This document shows, piece after piece, positions 29,957-39,562 of a DNA stretch of 64,000 nucleotides (its first letter is position 1; each line of letters begins with the position of its first letter). A program made the translations under genes and the position numbers. The stretch is taken from positions 8,113,001 through 8,177,000 of the forward strand of contig QLII01000001.1 in NCBI GenBank assembly GCA_003259005.1, read 5' to 3'. A model generated the notes under the pieces. That model searched no databases. It saw only the letters and a list, made by a program, of their open reading frames with translations, and had not been told where the DNA came from. The DNA comes from Spirosoma telluris (GTDB lineage: Bacteria > Bacteroidota > Bacteroidia > Cytophagales > Spirosomataceae).

Positions 29957-30688
29957 GTGATGACCCCCTTTATATCCATTGTCAGTTACGCCCTCTTACC
30001 TGCGCTGGCTCTCACGTCGAGTAGTGTATGGGCTACCTATTATAAATTGAGCCAGAAAGCCAAAAGCGCTATTCTGCACTTTGCCGCAGGGGTTATTTTC
30101 TCAGTAGTCGCTGTTGAGATTTTACCGCAGGTCGTTGAGTTGCACAATTGGGTGCTAACCAGTTTGGGGTTTGGGGGCGGTATTTTGCTTATGCTGCTGA
30201 TCCGCCATTTAACTGAAAGCAATGCGCCATCCACGCCCCCAAAAACGACTACTTCTCTGCCAGTAACCTTTTTAGTCTTGCTAGGTATCGATGTCCTGGT
30301 AGATGGCCTGCTGCTGGGAGTAGGGTTTGCCGCCGGTGCTAAAGAAGGAAAGCTGCTGGCTTATGCTTTGGGTATTGAAAGTATTTCACTGGGCCTGGCA
30401 GCGGCCACCACGCTGGGGAACGCCGGTTTAACGCGGGGGCGCAGTATTAGCCTACTAGTTGGCATCGCCCTTGTTTTTATCATTAGCGCAGTCGGTGGGG
30501 CTACCTTGTTGCATAGCCTGCCTCCATCAGGACTGGATCTGGTACTATCTTTTGGCCTGGCTGCCCTTTTATTTCTGGTGACCGAAGAACTGTTACAGGA
30601 AGCCCACCTTTCGGATGAGCCTGCCTGGCTGACGGCTACCTTTTATATGGGGTTTTTGCTTTTCCTATTGTTAGGTATGCTTATCTGA
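29957..30688 (+). CDS. ZIP-family metal transporter
   Basis: A 243-residue protein with about seven to eight membrane helices, short for the family but complete. ILHFAAGVIFSVVAVEILPQ matches ZIP helix 2 with its conserved acidic residue. DVLVDGLLLGVGFAAG corresponds to helix 4 and GIESISLGLAAATTLG to helix 5, although the usual His of the helix-4 site is Asp here. The last gene of the metal cluster, 144 bases after the CDF gene. Direction of transport is not certain; family members normally move Zn2+ or Fe2+ into the cytoplasm, and atypical members may differ. Confidence 0.75.
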   Translation: MMTPFISIVSYALLPALALTSSSVWATYYKLSQKAKSAILHFAAGVIFSVVAVEILPQVVELHNWVLTSLGFGGGILLMLLIRHLTESNAPSTPPKTTTSLPVTFLVLLGIDVLVDGLLLGVGFAAGAKEGKLLAYALGIESISLGLAAATTLGNAGLTRGRSISLLVGIALVFIISAVGGATLLHSLPPSGLDLVLSFGLAALLFLVTEELLQEAHLSDEPAWLTATFYMGFLLFLLLGMLI

Positions 30689-30843
30689 CGAATAACCCTT
30701 ATTTGACTTAATGTAGAAATGAATAGCCTCGTCATGGGTAGACAAATACCATGTATGGATGACGATCCCCTCTAAGATGCACTATTTAGGCGTAATCCGA
30801 GCCACAGCATTGGTCAAATCAACAAATACTAGTGCCGTCTCAA

Positions 30844-31537
30844 TTAGTATATCGAGACTATACTCTCTAATAACTGTTTTCTGTAGTTACGCCCAATTGG
30901 AATCAACTGCTGATTTATTTCTAAAGTTGATCCTTTAATGGACTCTATATGATGTTGATTCACAAGGTAGGCCTTTTGAGCCTGTATGAAATAATTCGGT
31001 AAGTCGTCCATTACTTTTCGTAACGAGCGTTTTAAGACATATTTCTGATCAAGTGTATAGATAATCGAATAATTCCCCTCCCCTTGATCCAGTAAACTTC
31101 GTCAAACGGCACCATTACTGGCTGCCTGTATTTCCCAGTTACAGGTATACCTGTTGGGGGCTCACTGGCTTGTACGGCATTCTGGATATGAGCAATTCTA
31201 CAGAGGCTCGTAGATTAAAGGGTTCAAATGGTTTGACCAGAAAGCCAATATTGGGCATACGGATTGCCTTCATTAAAAACTCTTCTCTGGCAAAGTTTGT
31301 CTGAAAAATGACGGGGAGTTGCTTAAAGTTTAGCAGAAATAACTCAAAGGATAATCCATCGGGCAGCACGATATCGGCAATAACTAAATCGGGCAGTTGC
31401 TCCTCAATCAGTTGCCTAGCCTGGGTCAGCGTGGTGGCCGATCGCGTTGGACCTAGGTTTAGTTGAGTGAACATTTGTTGGAGTCTATATAGCCATATAG
31501 GATCATCCTCGATAATGAGCGTGTTAAACTGGTTCAT
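30844..31537 (-). pseudogene. LytTR response regulator, two frameshifts, orphan
   Basis: The receiver (MNQFNTLIIEDDPIWLYRLQ; Asp55 in LVIADIVLPDG; Lys in FLVKPFEP) is intact to about 31161. A missing base in the G run at 31156-31160 hides the linker GIPVTGKYRQPVMVPFDEVY. A second near 31085 hides a LytTR domain reading QGEGNYSIIYTLDQKYVLKR, then YFIQAQKAYLVNQHHIESIK and IPIGRNYRKQLL, with the final stop at 30844-30846. Both breaks are one base, at or beside homopolymers. No histidine kinase lies next to it, so it is an orphan, placed between the metal cluster and the 3' end of the sulfatase operon. Confidence 0.8.
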
Positions 31538-32120
31538 TTATGAAGTTACGGTAGTTATTATCTTAATTTGGGTATTCTGGCAAGCTTAGGTAAGGTACAT
31601 AACAAGTTTATCTTTTGCGGTAAGTTGCCTTTGTTAAGTGCTTTATAATCAATTTGACAACATTACTCTGAATAATTCGAGCCTCAACCCCCTGGTGGGT
31701 GATAATAAAATCTGGGAGGGTAACCTCATTAACATAGTTGAAATGTAAATATAGCGTTGATTATAAGTGATTTATGTTTAATTGAAGTGTTTCGCTTACA
31801 TTCGGGTTGCCCCTTAGGACGTGATTCTTACCGAACGTCACCATCCTGTTGAACTTATTTTTTGTGTTCAATCCTAAAGAGTTGCCAGTTCTCGTTAGCA
31901 TTCCCTTTACGGTAGCATTTAACGGCGTATCAGTCACATGACATAGGATATAATCGGTTTTATATTGATGTCTCCATTCCTTTATAGCGGTAGACATTGG
32001 GTAATCTAAATGGTAAAAAGTGCAGTCAATAGGTTTCCTTATAGTGCTCTTTGGTAAAAAAACACTTATGATAAAATAGAAATAATGTTTCCTTATTGGG
32101 AGCTAGTTAACTGTTGAATG
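31538..32120. other. Intergenic stretch at 3' end of sulfatase operon
   Basis: About 580 A/T-rich bases. The only frame of note is a 78-codon minus-strand ORF, listed separately. No strong terminator hairpin was recognised after the last sulfatase gene. Confidence 0.4.
31761..31997 (-). CDS. Small hypothetical ORF, doubtful
   Basis: A 78-residue frame rich in Asn, Lys and Thr without signal peptide or known domain. It lies in a gene gap between two minus-strand genes. It could be a remnant, for example of a regulator, or a chance frame. No function proposed. Confidence 0.25.
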   Translation of the reverse strand: MSTAIKEWRHQYKTDYILCHVTDTPLNATVKGMLTRTGNSLGLNTKNKFNRMVTFGKNHVLRGNPNVSETLQLNINHL

Positions 32121-33767
32121 CTAATCAGCTGTCTTGAGGAAATTCCACTCTTTAGTAAAGTCCGTTTTCATTGAGCCTTTGGGGAAAACATGATGCGTAT
32201 TGGCCCAGCTAGTCCACTGCTGATCAAGTTTTTTAACCAGATCCGGTTGTTCCGTTGCGCGATTGTGCTGTTCGGTTCGGTCGGTTTCCAGGTTATAGAG
32301 TTCCCAGGGAGCACCAATGACCCCGACAGCCTTCCAGTTACCGAATCGGATAGCCCGGTGATTTTCGTGCTCCCAATACATATACTCGTGTGGCTGACGA
32401 GTCCCTTTTGTAAGTACCGGCAAAAGGCTTTTCCCTTCAAACGGATGGATCTTCTGTCCTTTCGCTTCCATTGGATACGTCGCTCCACTTACTTCCAGAA
32501 AGGTGGGCATAATGTCGATCAGATAACCCGGTGTCGTTGTAATACGGCCTTTCTGGCCTGCCATACCCGCGGGATAATGAATAATCAGCGGAGTGGCGAT
32601 GCCACCTTCGTAGGAAACGTGCTTGAATCCTTTGAAAGGCGTATTGGAGGCATTCGCCCAGACGCCCCCATACGATATGGCACCGCCTTTGGCTGGATCG
32701 TTGATATCAGCTAAAGATCCTCCCCCCAAGACACCGCCTTCCTGACAGGCACCATTGTCGGACAGGAAGATCAGTAGGGTATTGTCTAATTTATTCGCCT
32801 TTTTGAGGTAATCAACCAACTTGCCTATGTTCTGATCCATTCGGTAAATCTGAGCAACATAGACGGCCATTCGGTAATCCATCTCCCGCTGCTTTGCGGT
32901 ATCCTGCTCAGCCCAGGCCGGGTAAATGTCCGGACGAGCTGATAGCTTCCATTGGGCAGGCACAATGCCTTCTTTGATCTGCTTACGAAATCGTTGTTCC
33001 AGAAGAGCGTCCCAGCCCTGGCGATATTTTCCCCGAAACCGGTCAATATCTTCCTGCAAGGCGTGCAATGGCCAGTGGGGTGAGGTAAAAGCCAGATACA
33101 GGAAAAAAGGCTGCTGGTCTTTTTGCTCACTCAGAAACGTAATGGCATGGTCCGTAAAGGCATCGGTGGTGTAAAAAGGCTGACTTACTTTGTCAACAGG
33201 TTCATTATCCTGCCAGATGCCACGCGGCTGGATGGGGTCGAGGTAGCTGCTGGCACCCGCCAATAAACCGTAGTAGCGATCGAAACCCCGCTGGCGAGGG
33301 CGTAGATCAGGAGTTCCTGACCCCAGGTGCCATTTCCCGGCCATATAGGTATGATAACCAGCCGATTTTAACACTTCAGCTAACGTTACGCAGTTGCGAT
33401 TGATCTCACCCCGGTAGCCATATACGCCATAATCATAGTCGATGCGATTGCTCGGCTCTTTGGTCATGTGGCCAATGCCCGCCTGATGCTGAAAAAGACC
33501 CGTCATCAGCGATGCGCGAGTTGGGCAGCAGCGGGCGGTATTATAAAACTGAGTGAACCGGACGCCCTGACTGGCGAGTTTATCCAGGTTAGGGGTTGGA
33601 ATTTCGGAGCCATAACACCCAAGATCGGAGTAGCCCATATCGTCGGCCATAATCAGAACGATATTGGGTTTCTGGGCAGCTTTTTTAGTCGCAGACTTTT
33701 TTGGTGGTGTAGCACCTATGAAGAAGAGCCCGCTCAGGAATGCACTAAGGATAAGTGTTTTTTTCAT
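32121..33767 (-). CDS. Arylsulfatase A-type sulfatase (S1)
   Basis: A 548-residue exported sulfatase. The signal peptide (to about 20) is followed by NIVLIMADDMGYSDLGCYGS with the Ca-binding Asp pair. The active site is C80-C-P-T-R, where Cys80 would be oxidised to formylglycine, followed by ASLMTG. YMAGKWHLG, FTSPHWPLHA and IFLSDNGACQ give the further sulfate- and metal-binding residues. The C-terminal EHENHRAIRFGNWKAVGVIG and LYNLETDRTEQHN are the usual end domain. The start overlaps the previous stop (ATGA), so it is translationally coupled to 33764-35146. It is the last gene of the operon. Confidence 0.92.
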   Translation of the reverse strand: MKKTLILSAFLSGLFFIGATPPKKSATKKAAQKPNIVLIMADDMGYSDLGCYGSEIPTPNLDKLASQGVRFTQFYNTARCCPTRASLMTGLFQHQAGIGHMTKEPSNRIDYDYGVYGYRGEINRNCVTLAEVLKSAGYHTYMAGKWHLGSGTPDLRPRQRGFDRYYGLLAGASSYLDPIQPRGIWQDNEPVDKVSQPFYTTDAFTDHAITFLSEQKDQQPFFLYLAFTSPHWPLHALQEDIDRFRGKYRQGWDALLEQRFRKQIKEGIVPAQWKLSARPDIYPAWAEQDTAKQREMDYRMAVYVAQIYRMDQNIGKLVDYLKKANKLDNTLLIFLSDNGACQEGGVLGGGSLADINDPAKGGAISYGGVWANASNTPFKGFKHVSYEGGIATPLIIHYPAGMAGQKGRITTTPGYLIDIMPTFLEVSGATYPMEAKGQKIHPFEGKSLLPVLTKGTRQPHEYMYWEHENHRAIRFGNWKAVGVIGAPWELYNLETDRTEQHNRATEQPDLVKKLDQQWTSWANTHHVFPKGSMKTDFTKEWNFLKTAD

Positions 33768-35146
33768 GGTTTAAGAAGAGAATTCATTGCAGTTGAAAAA
33801 TCGACGACGGTTTTTAGGCGCCATTCTCGTAACTGATTAATTAATTCGGTTCGTTTGGCTGGTAATTTTCCCGATAAGTCCGTCTGCTCACCTGGGTCTT
33901 CAGCCAGATTAAAGAGTTGAATCTGGCCGTTATCGAAGTACTCAATCAACTTGAAATCACCACTGCGAATAGCTCCGGCAGAGCGCCCACCCAGAAAATG
34001 CGGCTTGGCAAGCGGATAATGCCAATAGAGTGTTCTGGTAAACGGCTTCGCAGCGCCTTTCAGTACGGATGCGATACTGATTCCATCAACGGGTTGATCG
34101 TTAGTGGGTTTGATCGAAGCAAGTTCCAGTAAGGTCGGGTAAATATCCAGCGTATTGACCATTTGGGTTGAGACCTTTCCTGGCTGGATGACCCCTGACC
34201 AATACGCGATGAAGGGCTCCCGAATGCCGCCTTCATATAACTCCGATTTACCACCTCTAAGTGGCGCATTCGACGTTACGTTTAGCTCCCCACCATTGTC
34301 GGAGGTGAACAGAATCAACGTGTTGTCCTTCAGACCCAATTCGGTCAATGTAGTAACGAGTTGACCAACACCATCATCAATACGTTCCAGCATGGCGGCT
34401 AACTCCGGATTATTCTGTTTCGTACCAGCGCCCGCTTTTTGCCGGTATTTCGCTACATCTTCCGGCTTGCCAGCCAGCTTCGTATGAACCGCGAAATGCG
34501 ACAGGTACAGGAAGAAGGGTTTTTTCTGGTTGCGCTTGATGAAGTCAACGGCCTCCTGATTCAGCCGGTCAGTTAGGTACTCGCCTTCGGTTCTGGCCTG
34601 AACATCGGGCATAAAAAAGTACGGATGAACGTAATCGCCGTTGGCGATATAGCCCGTTTCGGAGCAGATCACTTCATCCCAGCCGTGTTTAGCCGGTTCG
34701 CCTTTTTTCTTCGTATAATCACCTGTAAGGTGCCATTTGCCAATCAAGCCGGAATGATAGCCCGCTTTCTTCAACTGCTCATTGATGGTAACATAATCTG
34801 GCGACAGGAACTTTTCGTCTTTGGCATCCAGATAATCTGTGATGCCAACACGGGCTGGATGCTGACCAGTCATGAGCGCAACGCGTGTGGGCGTACAGAC
34901 GGGCGCAGTAGCATAGGCCTGCGTAAAACGCATCCCACCAGCCGCCAGACGATCCAGATTAGGGGTTTCATTGAAGCGCGGTCCGTCGTTACGCGGTCCG
35001 TCGTTACGGTTTCCGTAGCAACCTAATTCACTCCAGCCCAGGTCATCAGCCATAATCAGGATGATATTGGGGGGCGTTTTGGTTTTCTGGGCGAAACCAG
35101 CTAACGCCATCAGAAGGCAAACGAGGAGAGAAACAGCCTTTGTCAT
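33764..35146 (-). CDS. Sulfatase (S1)
   Basis: A 460-residue exported sulfatase with signal MTKAVSLLVCLLMALAGFAQ. NIILIMADDLGWSELGCYG supplies the metal Asp pair, C84-T-P-T-R is the formylglycine motif followed by VALMTGQ, and GLIGKWHLTG, SHFAVHTKL and LFTSDNGGEL complete the site. It is a different subgroup from its downstream neighbour: shorter, with KHGWDEVICSETGYIANGDY in the middle. Residues about 48-57 (NDGPRNDGPR) come from an in-frame 15-bp tandem duplication at 34979-35008. It is coupled to the next gene by a 4-base overlap. Substrate linkage cannot be read from the sequence. Confidence 0.9.
   Translation of the reverse strand: MTKAVSLLVCLLMALAGFAQKTKTPPNIILIMADDLGWSELGCYGNRNDGPRNDGPRFNETPNLDRLAAGGMRFTQAYATAPVCTPTRVALMTGQHPARVGITDYLDAKDEKFLSPDYVTINEQLKKAGYHSGLIGKWHLTGDYTKKKGEPAKHGWDEVICSETGYIANGDYVHPYFFMPDVQARTEGEYLTDRLNQEAVDFIKRNQKKPFFLYLSHFAVHTKLAGKPEDVAKYRQKAGAGTKQNNPELAAMLERIDDGVGQLVTTLTELGLKDNTLILFTSDNGGELNVTSNAPLRGGKSELYEGGIREPFIAYWSGVIQPGKVSTQMVNTLDIYPTLLELASIKPTNDQPVDGISIASVLKGAAKPFTRTLYWHYPLAKPHFLGGRSAGAIRSGDFKLIEYFDNGQIQLFNLAEDPGEQTDLSGKLPAKRTELINQLREWRLKTVVDFSTAMNSLLKP
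34979..35008. repeat. 15-bp tandem duplication inside sulfatase gene
   Basis: CGGTCCGTCGTTACG occurs twice head to tail and adds five residues (NDGPR) in frame near the N-terminus. The exact identity of the copies suggests a recent event. Confidence 0.85.
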
Positions 35147-35251
35147 ATATCTAGTGTTTTTACGGACATATAAAAAGGGCCAACTATGCAGTAGCCTACC
35201 CTAAGCCTGCCTGTTTCCGTTCTCGGAAGGAATACCAATAAATAGCCTACG

Positions 35252-36711
35252 TTACATCTCACCAAAAGGAAAGAGGACTGACGGAACGTGCGATTGCTTC
35301 ATCAGGCGATCCAGCTCCTTTGCTTTAGCCGGAAAAGCTTTGGAGATATCCTGCTTCTCCCCCGGATCTTTAGTCAAATCATAGAGTTCCAGTGTTGATG
35401 TATCTGGTTTATTGACATTCAGACGAACGGCTTTCCATTTGCCCTGGCGCACGGCCTGCTTACCTCCGCCTTCGTGGAACTCCCAGTATAAATAGTCGTG
35501 TGCTTTTTGATTTCCTTTGCCGAGTAAGCTCGGTACGATCGAAAGGCCATCCCCGTTTTTTGTTGACTTCGCCCCAGCTAATTCGGCAAACGTAGGGAAC
35601 AAATCCCAAAATGCCCCGATGTAGTTGCTTTGGGTATTCGATTTGATTTTCCCCGGCCAGCGAGTAATAAACGGCACGCGAATGCCCCCTTCATACAGAT
35701 CGCGTTTGAATCCACGGAAACCACCACCACTCGCAAAAAACGTTGGATCAGCGCCCCCTTCGAGGTGAGGTCCGTTATCACTTGTGAAAATAACCAGGGT
35801 ATTTTCGTCAAGACCTTCGGCTTTGAGTTTATCCAGTATCTGCCCAACGTAGGCGTCCAACCGGGCTACCATCGCGGCAAATGTAGCATGTGGATAAGCC
35901 TGTGAGGTATACCCACCTGTTGTCGCGCTGGTTCCGTAATCAGCACCTTTAAATGGGGCTTCGGGAAATTTACCTTTGTAATAGCGAAATAAACTATCGT
36001 CGGGAACGAGTAATTCGGCGTGGGGCAGGATGTAAGGCAGGAAGAGAAAAAACGGTTGTTTACTATCTCGTGATTCAATAAATCCCAATGCCTGTTTTTG
36101 AATCAAATCAGGCGCGTATATCTGATTATTAGTGAGATTGGCATTTTCAGTTAAACTGATTCGTTGACTGTTCTGCCATAGGTGGTCTGGATAATAGCGA
36201 TGAGCCAGGCTCTGGCAGTTATATCCATAAAATGTATCAAAGCCCTGATTGTTGGGGTCACCTTCAGAGCCTACCGGCCCTAATCCCCACTTGCCAAAAG
36301 CGGCTGTGGCATAGCCTGCCTTTTTGAGCACTTCGGCCAGCGTTACAACGGAATCCGCAATGGGCTCCTGTCCTTCAGGGTCAACTCCTTTATTCCCTCG
36401 AATGTAGGTATGTCCCGTATGTTTTCCTGTCAGTAAGGACGAGCGGGAGGGGGCACAAACCGTCGTACCGGCATAAAATTGAGTGAACCGAATTCCCTGG
36501 AATGCCAATCGGTCAATGTTGGGGTTTTGATAAGCTTTTGCCCATTAACCCCTATATCCCCGTAGCCCAGGTCATCGGCGACAATGAGCACAATATTTGG
36601 CTGGGTCGTTGTACGATGGTCCGGCACACGACTTATTGAACTACGCTGTTGGGCAACAGAACCGCCAGCGATAGCCAGCAGGGTAATCAGTAAACAAGCG
36701 ATTTTTTTCAT
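35252..36711 (-). CDS. Sulfatase (S1), one frameshift
   Basis: The start at 36711 gives MKKIACLLITLLAIAGGSVA as signal and NIVLIVADDLGYGDIGVNGQ. The frame breaks in the G run at 36521-36524. One more base gives the usual KTPNIDRLAFQGIRFTQFY and leads into the C-A-P-S-R motif (Cys near residue 86) with SSLLTGKHTGHTYIRGN. Later, AAFGKWGLG, PYILPHAEL and IFTSDNGPHLEGG complete the site. KLNADGLD-type spacing and KAVRLNVNK near the C-terminus put it in a subgroup distinct from the other copies here. About 485 residues when joined. Confidence 0.87.
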
Positions 36712-36750
36712 GGCTGGAAAAAGTAGAACGATTCTGTTGCCCGGATAGTC

Positions 36751-37464
36751 TTATTTCGACGCTACGAGCTTGGTGTCAAGTTCAGCTTTCAACTCGCTTA
36801 ACCCAGGGCGTTTCAGTACGATTTCACCTTGTTTGTAGAGAATAAGGTACGGGAAAGACGACACGGTTTTGAGCGAGGCAATGAGGGAGGGACTTTCTTC
36901 CAGTTCAATTTCGATAATTTTCAGGGCATCACCATGCTCCTTCCGTAAGGTTTCCAGAATAGGCTTTACTTTTTTGCAGGAGCCGCAGTATTTAGAGCCG
37001 ATGTCAACTAAAACGAGCTTGTTACTCGTCAGAATAGAGTTGTATTCGGCAAGCGTCAGCCCTTTTTTGGCGGTCGTGTATAGTGGATTGCCCGCTCCTG
37101 TCCAGGCACCAATGCCGCTGTCCAGTACATAGACTTCATTGAACCCCTTGCTTCGCAAATCCTTGGCCAGAGCAACGCTACGACCGTTGGCGATGGAGTA
37201 GACGAACACGGGCTTCGACTTGCTGATTCCCTTAACAAGTGTTTCGTAACCCTCGGTTTGGAGGTTGAAATTAACGGCGTCTGGAATGTGATTCAGCGCA
37301 AACTCTTCGGCACTCCGGGCATCAATCAGTTGGGGGATAGCCTGCGCTTTCAATTTTGAGGCAAACTGGTCAACCGGTAGCAAGCCTTCTGGTTTTTCGG
37401 TTTGAGCAATGGCCGCCGAGGCAAAGCCTAACAGGACAAAGATGAATGTGAGTTGCTTTTTCAT
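36751..37464 (-). CDS. Exported rhodanese-like/thioredoxin-like fusion
   Basis: A 237-residue protein with signal peptide MKKQLTFIFVLLGFASAAIA. Residues about 28-125 form a rhodanese-like domain (PQLIDARSAEEFALNHIPDA). The catalytic loop, normally C-x-x-x-G-R, reads S90-IANGRS, so the sulfur-carrying Cys is replaced by Ser and sulfurtransferase activity is unlikely. Residues about 140-235 form a thioredoxin-like domain (VLVDIGSKYCGSCKKVKPIL) with redox motif C160-G-S-C163 and the conserved cis-Pro region FPYLILYKQG. It lies inside the sulfatase operon, 39 bases after one sulfatase start. A role in thiol chemistry of exported sulfatases or FGE is plausible but inferred. Confidence 0.8.
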   Translation of the reverse strand: MKKQLTFIFVLLGFASAAIAQTEKPEGLLPVDQFASKLKAQAIPQLIDARSAEEFALNHIPDAVNFNLQTEGYETLVKGISKSKPVFVYSIANGRSVALAKDLRSKGFNEVYVLDSGIGAWTGAGNPLYTTAKKGLTLAEYNSILTSNKLVLVDIGSKYCGSCKKVKPILETLRKEHGDALKIIEIELEESPSLIASLKTVSSFPYLILYKQGEIVLKRPGLSELKAELDTKLVASK

Positions 37465-37833
37465 GGATTATATTGATTTGGTTTACAGGTGATTACTACT
37501 TGTTTGATTTAGATTCTATTGATTCTTTTGACTCTATAGACAAGGTTGCCATACCCACGCCTTTAAGAAAAGGACTTCGTGAAAGTCACATGTTGTTACA
37601 GTGAGGAATGGATTTGTTTACTAGCTATGGAGCGATAGACGAACGGAGTTGACGGGTGCCAGGACCCCGTTGACGTCATCACCCTCTTGCCTAGGAAATT
37701 GATGGATCGTAATGATTTAGCCTGCTAGCAAGTCATTTAATTGTAGTTTGGTATTTATCCTATGGGTTAAATAGATATACAACATAAATATGTACATCAA
37801 ATGCTTTATCGCAGTTTCTTAGCTAGGAAAACG
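37465..37833. other. Gap inside sulfatase operon
   Basis: About 370 bases, the largest gap in the operon, possibly an internal promoter region for the downstream half. It holds a fragment of the 9-base AGATTC-type repeat at 37508-37539. No gene recognised. Confidence 0.45.
37508..37539. repeat. Partial 9-base-unit repeat
   Basis: TTTAGATTCTATTGATTC followed by TTTTGACTCTATAG continues the 9-base unit seen in the repeats at 1.4, 15.4 and 56.3 kb, but no inverted partner was found here. Probably a half-element. Confidence 0.6.
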
Positions 37834-39539
37834 TTAGAAATTTCGGTTTCCGAGCGATGATTTTTTGGGGGTGGGTAGAAGGGGTTCCTTCGGTTTTATT
37901 TTGTCGTAATCTACTACGTCGGTTTGTTTAGCCCAGTTGAAATACAGCGCTGACAGTTCATCGACCAGGTTCGAATTTCGGGAAGCTACATTCTGTGTTT
38001 CACCCGCATCGCTTTCCAGATCATATAATTCCCACTGATAGCTCGGGTAGATCGAAACCAGTTTCCACTTGCCACGCCGAACGGCCCGGTTGCCAGCCCA
38101 TTCCCAGAAAAGTGGCCGCCCGGCATCCAGTTCCTGACCGTTGAAAAGTAGATTGATCAGGCTTTTTCCGGGCAACGAATTGGTCGTAGTTCCCTGATAA
38201 GAAGCCGGATAGGTGGCGTTGGCAAGCTCATAAAACGTAGGCGCTAGGTCGATGAGATGGCCGGTGCCACGGGCCAGAGTGCCCGCTTTGATTTTGCTGG
38301 GAAACCAGGCGATGAAGGGCGAACGGATGCCGCCTTCATACGCAAATGATTTAAACGAACGAAACGGTGTGTTAGAGAGGTACGACCAGTTTTTGCCCTG
38401 CGATTCAAACGAGCCCGCGGTACCAACCGGTCCCGTATTTCGACCGGCTTTGGCCCCCAGTGGGCTACGTCCTCGGCAGGAGCACCATTATCCGAAATGA
38501 AAACAATCAGCGTGTTCTTGTCTTTTTGGATTTCTCTCAGCTTATCGAGCACTTTGCCGATTCCCTGATCAGCCCGGTCGAGCATGGCCGCGTAGACTTC
38601 CATTTTAGCTTTCCAAAGTTGTTTTTCTTCATAGGTCAGCGCATCCCATTCCGGTACGTCGGTATCGCGGGTTGCGGCTGCATCGGCCAGTTTTTGGGTG
38701 ATGATGCCCAATTTTACCTGACGAGCCAGGCGTTCTTTCCGTAGTGCATCCCAGCCTGCATCGTATTTGCCCCTGTATTTGGCAATATCCTCCGGCAATG
38801 CCTGTAAGGGCCAATGCGGAGCGGTATAGGCGAGGTATAAGAAAAATGGCCGGGCCGCGTTCGGCTTAGCTTCTTTACTCTGTTCATCCAGAAACGTTAC
38901 AGCATGATTGGTTACCTCATCGGTGAAATAAAAAGAGTTGGGTTTAGGATGGATTCGTTTGTTGTCTTCCAGAATAACCACCGGGGAGGGGCGTCCTATT
39001 GGTAACGGATCGGCGTCGAAGTAGTTGGAAGCTCCACCCAGGATACCATAAAACCGGTCGAAGCCCCGCTGCTTAGGCCAGTACAAACTATCATTTCCGA
39101 CGTGCCATTTACCGGAAAGCAGCGTACTGTATCCGGCCTGTTTGAGCACCTCGCCAAATGTTAACGATTGCTTATTGAGAAAGCCCTGATAGGCGGGTAG
39201 ACCCAGATTGATGTTAAAATACCCTACACCTGCCTTGTGCGGATACTGCCCCGTAATGAGCGAGGCCCTCGTAGGAGCGCAGATGGAGTTATTGTAAAAC
39301 TCCCTGAGCCGTAGTCCTTCCCTGGCCAGTCGATCCAGATTCGGGGTTTGGATTTCTGAGCCATACGAACCGAGATCTGAATAGCCCATATCGTCTGCCA
39401 TAATCAAAATAATGTTGGGTCTTGGAGCAGGGGGATTCGAGTTCTGGGTAGAGGGTTTGGTTTGGGCAATACTGGCCGTGCCTGACGCCAGAAATACAGT
39501 GAATGCCAGAAGTCGTATTGTCAGTCTATTGCGTTTCAT
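37834..39539 (-). CDS. Sulfatase (S1), one frameshift; duplicate of the next gene
   Basis: About 567 residues when the break is repaired. The signal peptide is followed by NIILIMADDMGYSDLGSYGS and C87-A-P-T-R in FYNNSICAPTRASLITGQ. GKWHVGNDSLYWPKQRGFDR and LAYTAPHWPLQALPEDI follow. The break lies in the run of five Cs at 38454-38458. One more base yields GRNTGPVGTAGSFESQGKNW, SNTPFRSFKSFAYEGGIRSP and joins the C-terminal part (WEWAGNRAVRRGKWKLVSIY). Very similar to 39563-41227 just upstream, so the pair looks like a tandem duplication. Confidence 0.88.
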
Positions 39540-39562
39540 GAGGTTGCCTAATCTAACAGTAG

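Noticed and set aside
30826..30840. ACTAGTGCC near the LytTR stop as a third repeat end
   Set aside because: Only the first eight bases match and the second terminus is missing; too short to call.
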